A DNA stretch of 7,735 nt from Planctomycetaceae bacterium. Lineage in GTDB: Bacteria; Planctomycetota; MHYJ01; SBBU01. Numbering within the stretch: position 1 is the first letter of the stretch; every line of letters starts with the position of its first letter. This document shows positions 7,571-7,735 of this stretch, piece by piece. The notes under the pieces are model-generated. The model was not told where the DNA came from. It saw only the letters and a list, made by a program, of their open reading frames with translations, and made no database searches. The stretch lies in assembly GCA_005239585.1 (NCBI GenBank), contig SBBU01000376.1:1-7735 (forward strand), written 5' to 3'. The position numbers were made by a program, and so were the translations under genes.

Positions 7571-7653
7571 TGTCATGTTATATGTAATTGGTTTCAAGCT
7601 ACTTATAGCACTATGCTCAACTTTAAACTTTCTATTTTAATGAGTGATTCAAT

Positions 7654-7682
7654 TTGTCTGTATTTATCCCAAAATATATAAA
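7654..7682 (+). promoter_or_regulatory. Candidate promoter for a gene starting at the right edge
   Basis: TTGTCT (7654-7659), a 17-base spacer and TATAAA (7677-7682) match the -35 and -10 consensus at 4 of 6 and 5 of 6 bases. The predicted start near 7689 would give a leader of about 29 bases before the ATG at 7718. The surroundings are very AT-rich, so the match is suggestive only. Confidence 0.35.
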
Positions 7683-7717
7683 TTTTTCGTGAAACAGCTT
7701 TTAAGAGAACACATCAT

Positions 7718-7735
7718 ATGCAGCTTACATCAAAA
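7718..7735 (+). CDS. Possible start of a gene running off the window (3'-partial)
   Basis: Only six codons are visible, ATG then CAG CTT ACA TCA AAA (MQLTSK). Support comes from context: AAGAGA at 7703-7708 could be a ribosome binding site about ten bases upstream of the ATG, and a promoter-like pair lies at 7654-7682. The product cannot be named. A chance ATG in AT-rich DNA remains possible. Confidence 0.3.

Larger units (their letters stand above)
7403..7717. other. AT-rich divergent intergenic region
   Basis: This 315-base stretch lies between the protease start and a possible rightward gene and is visibly richer in A+T than the flanking genes. It contains the candidate protease promoter, ribosome binding site and operator-like palindrome, a second palindrome at 7553-7570, and a candidate rightward promoter at 7654-7682. 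I see no tRNA-like, riboswitch-like, CRISPR or insertion-sequence structure in it, and no convincing coding region. Confidence 0.6.

Noticed and set aside
7575..7640. 21-residue hydrophobic open frame (MLYVIGFKLLIALCSTLNFLF)
   Set aside because: It resembles a tiny membrane peptide, but AT-rich DNA readily encodes hydrophobic runs, the upstream AAAGAAA is a poor ribosome binding site, and there is no other support.
1..7735. CRISPR array, insertion sequence, defence island or toxin-antitoxin pair
   Set aside because: No regularly spaced repeats, transposase motifs, terminal inverted repeats with duplications, or paired small genes are visible; the genes are respiratory, glycosidase and protease.

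Overview
The window is bacterial chromosomal DNA with moderately low GC coding sequence and a very AT-rich non-coding right end. On the plus strand it carries the last two genes of a respiratory complex I (nuo) operon followed closely by a large secreted family-31 glycoside hydrolase. A membrane-anchored trypsin-like protease gene faces them on the minus strand. The taxon cannot be fixed from the sequence. A fully bacterial complex I, a long exported glycosidase with a C-terminal sugar-binding-like module opening with a 'W-x-x-x-GPF' motif, and the style of the protease together suggest a Gram-negative polysaccharide degrader, possibly of the Planctomycetes/PVC group. That assignment is a low-confidence inference.

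Layout: positions 1-1565 hold nuoM, cut at its 5' end by the window edge. Positions 1594-3123 hold a complete nuoN. Positions 3177-6338 hold the GH31 enzyme (1053 aa), which starts only 53 bases after nuoN with no obvious intervening terminator. Positions 7402-6350 (minus) hold the protease (350 aa), convergent with the GH31 gene and separated from it by 11 bases. Positions 7403-7717 are non-coding: they contain a candidate promoter, ribosome binding site and operator-like palindrome for the protease, a second palindrome, and a candidate rightward promoter leading to a possible gene start at 7718 that runs off the window.

NuoM and NuoN are two antiporter-like proton-pumping membrane subunits of NADH:quinone oxidoreductase, and both keep the key charged residues of their families. 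The GH31 protein should act outside the cytoplasm on an alpha-linked glycoside. It keeps the nucleophile and acid/base aspartates but has an unusual substrate-pocket motif and about 300 extra C-terminal residues. The protease should sit in the inner membrane with a coiled-coil stalk and its catalytic domain in the periplasm. Nothing shows that the glycosidase and protease work together, and I see no convincing undescribed multi-gene system. The points most worth a second look are the divergent GH31 active site and tail, a 17-residue net insertion in NuoM, and the stalked protease without a PDZ domain.
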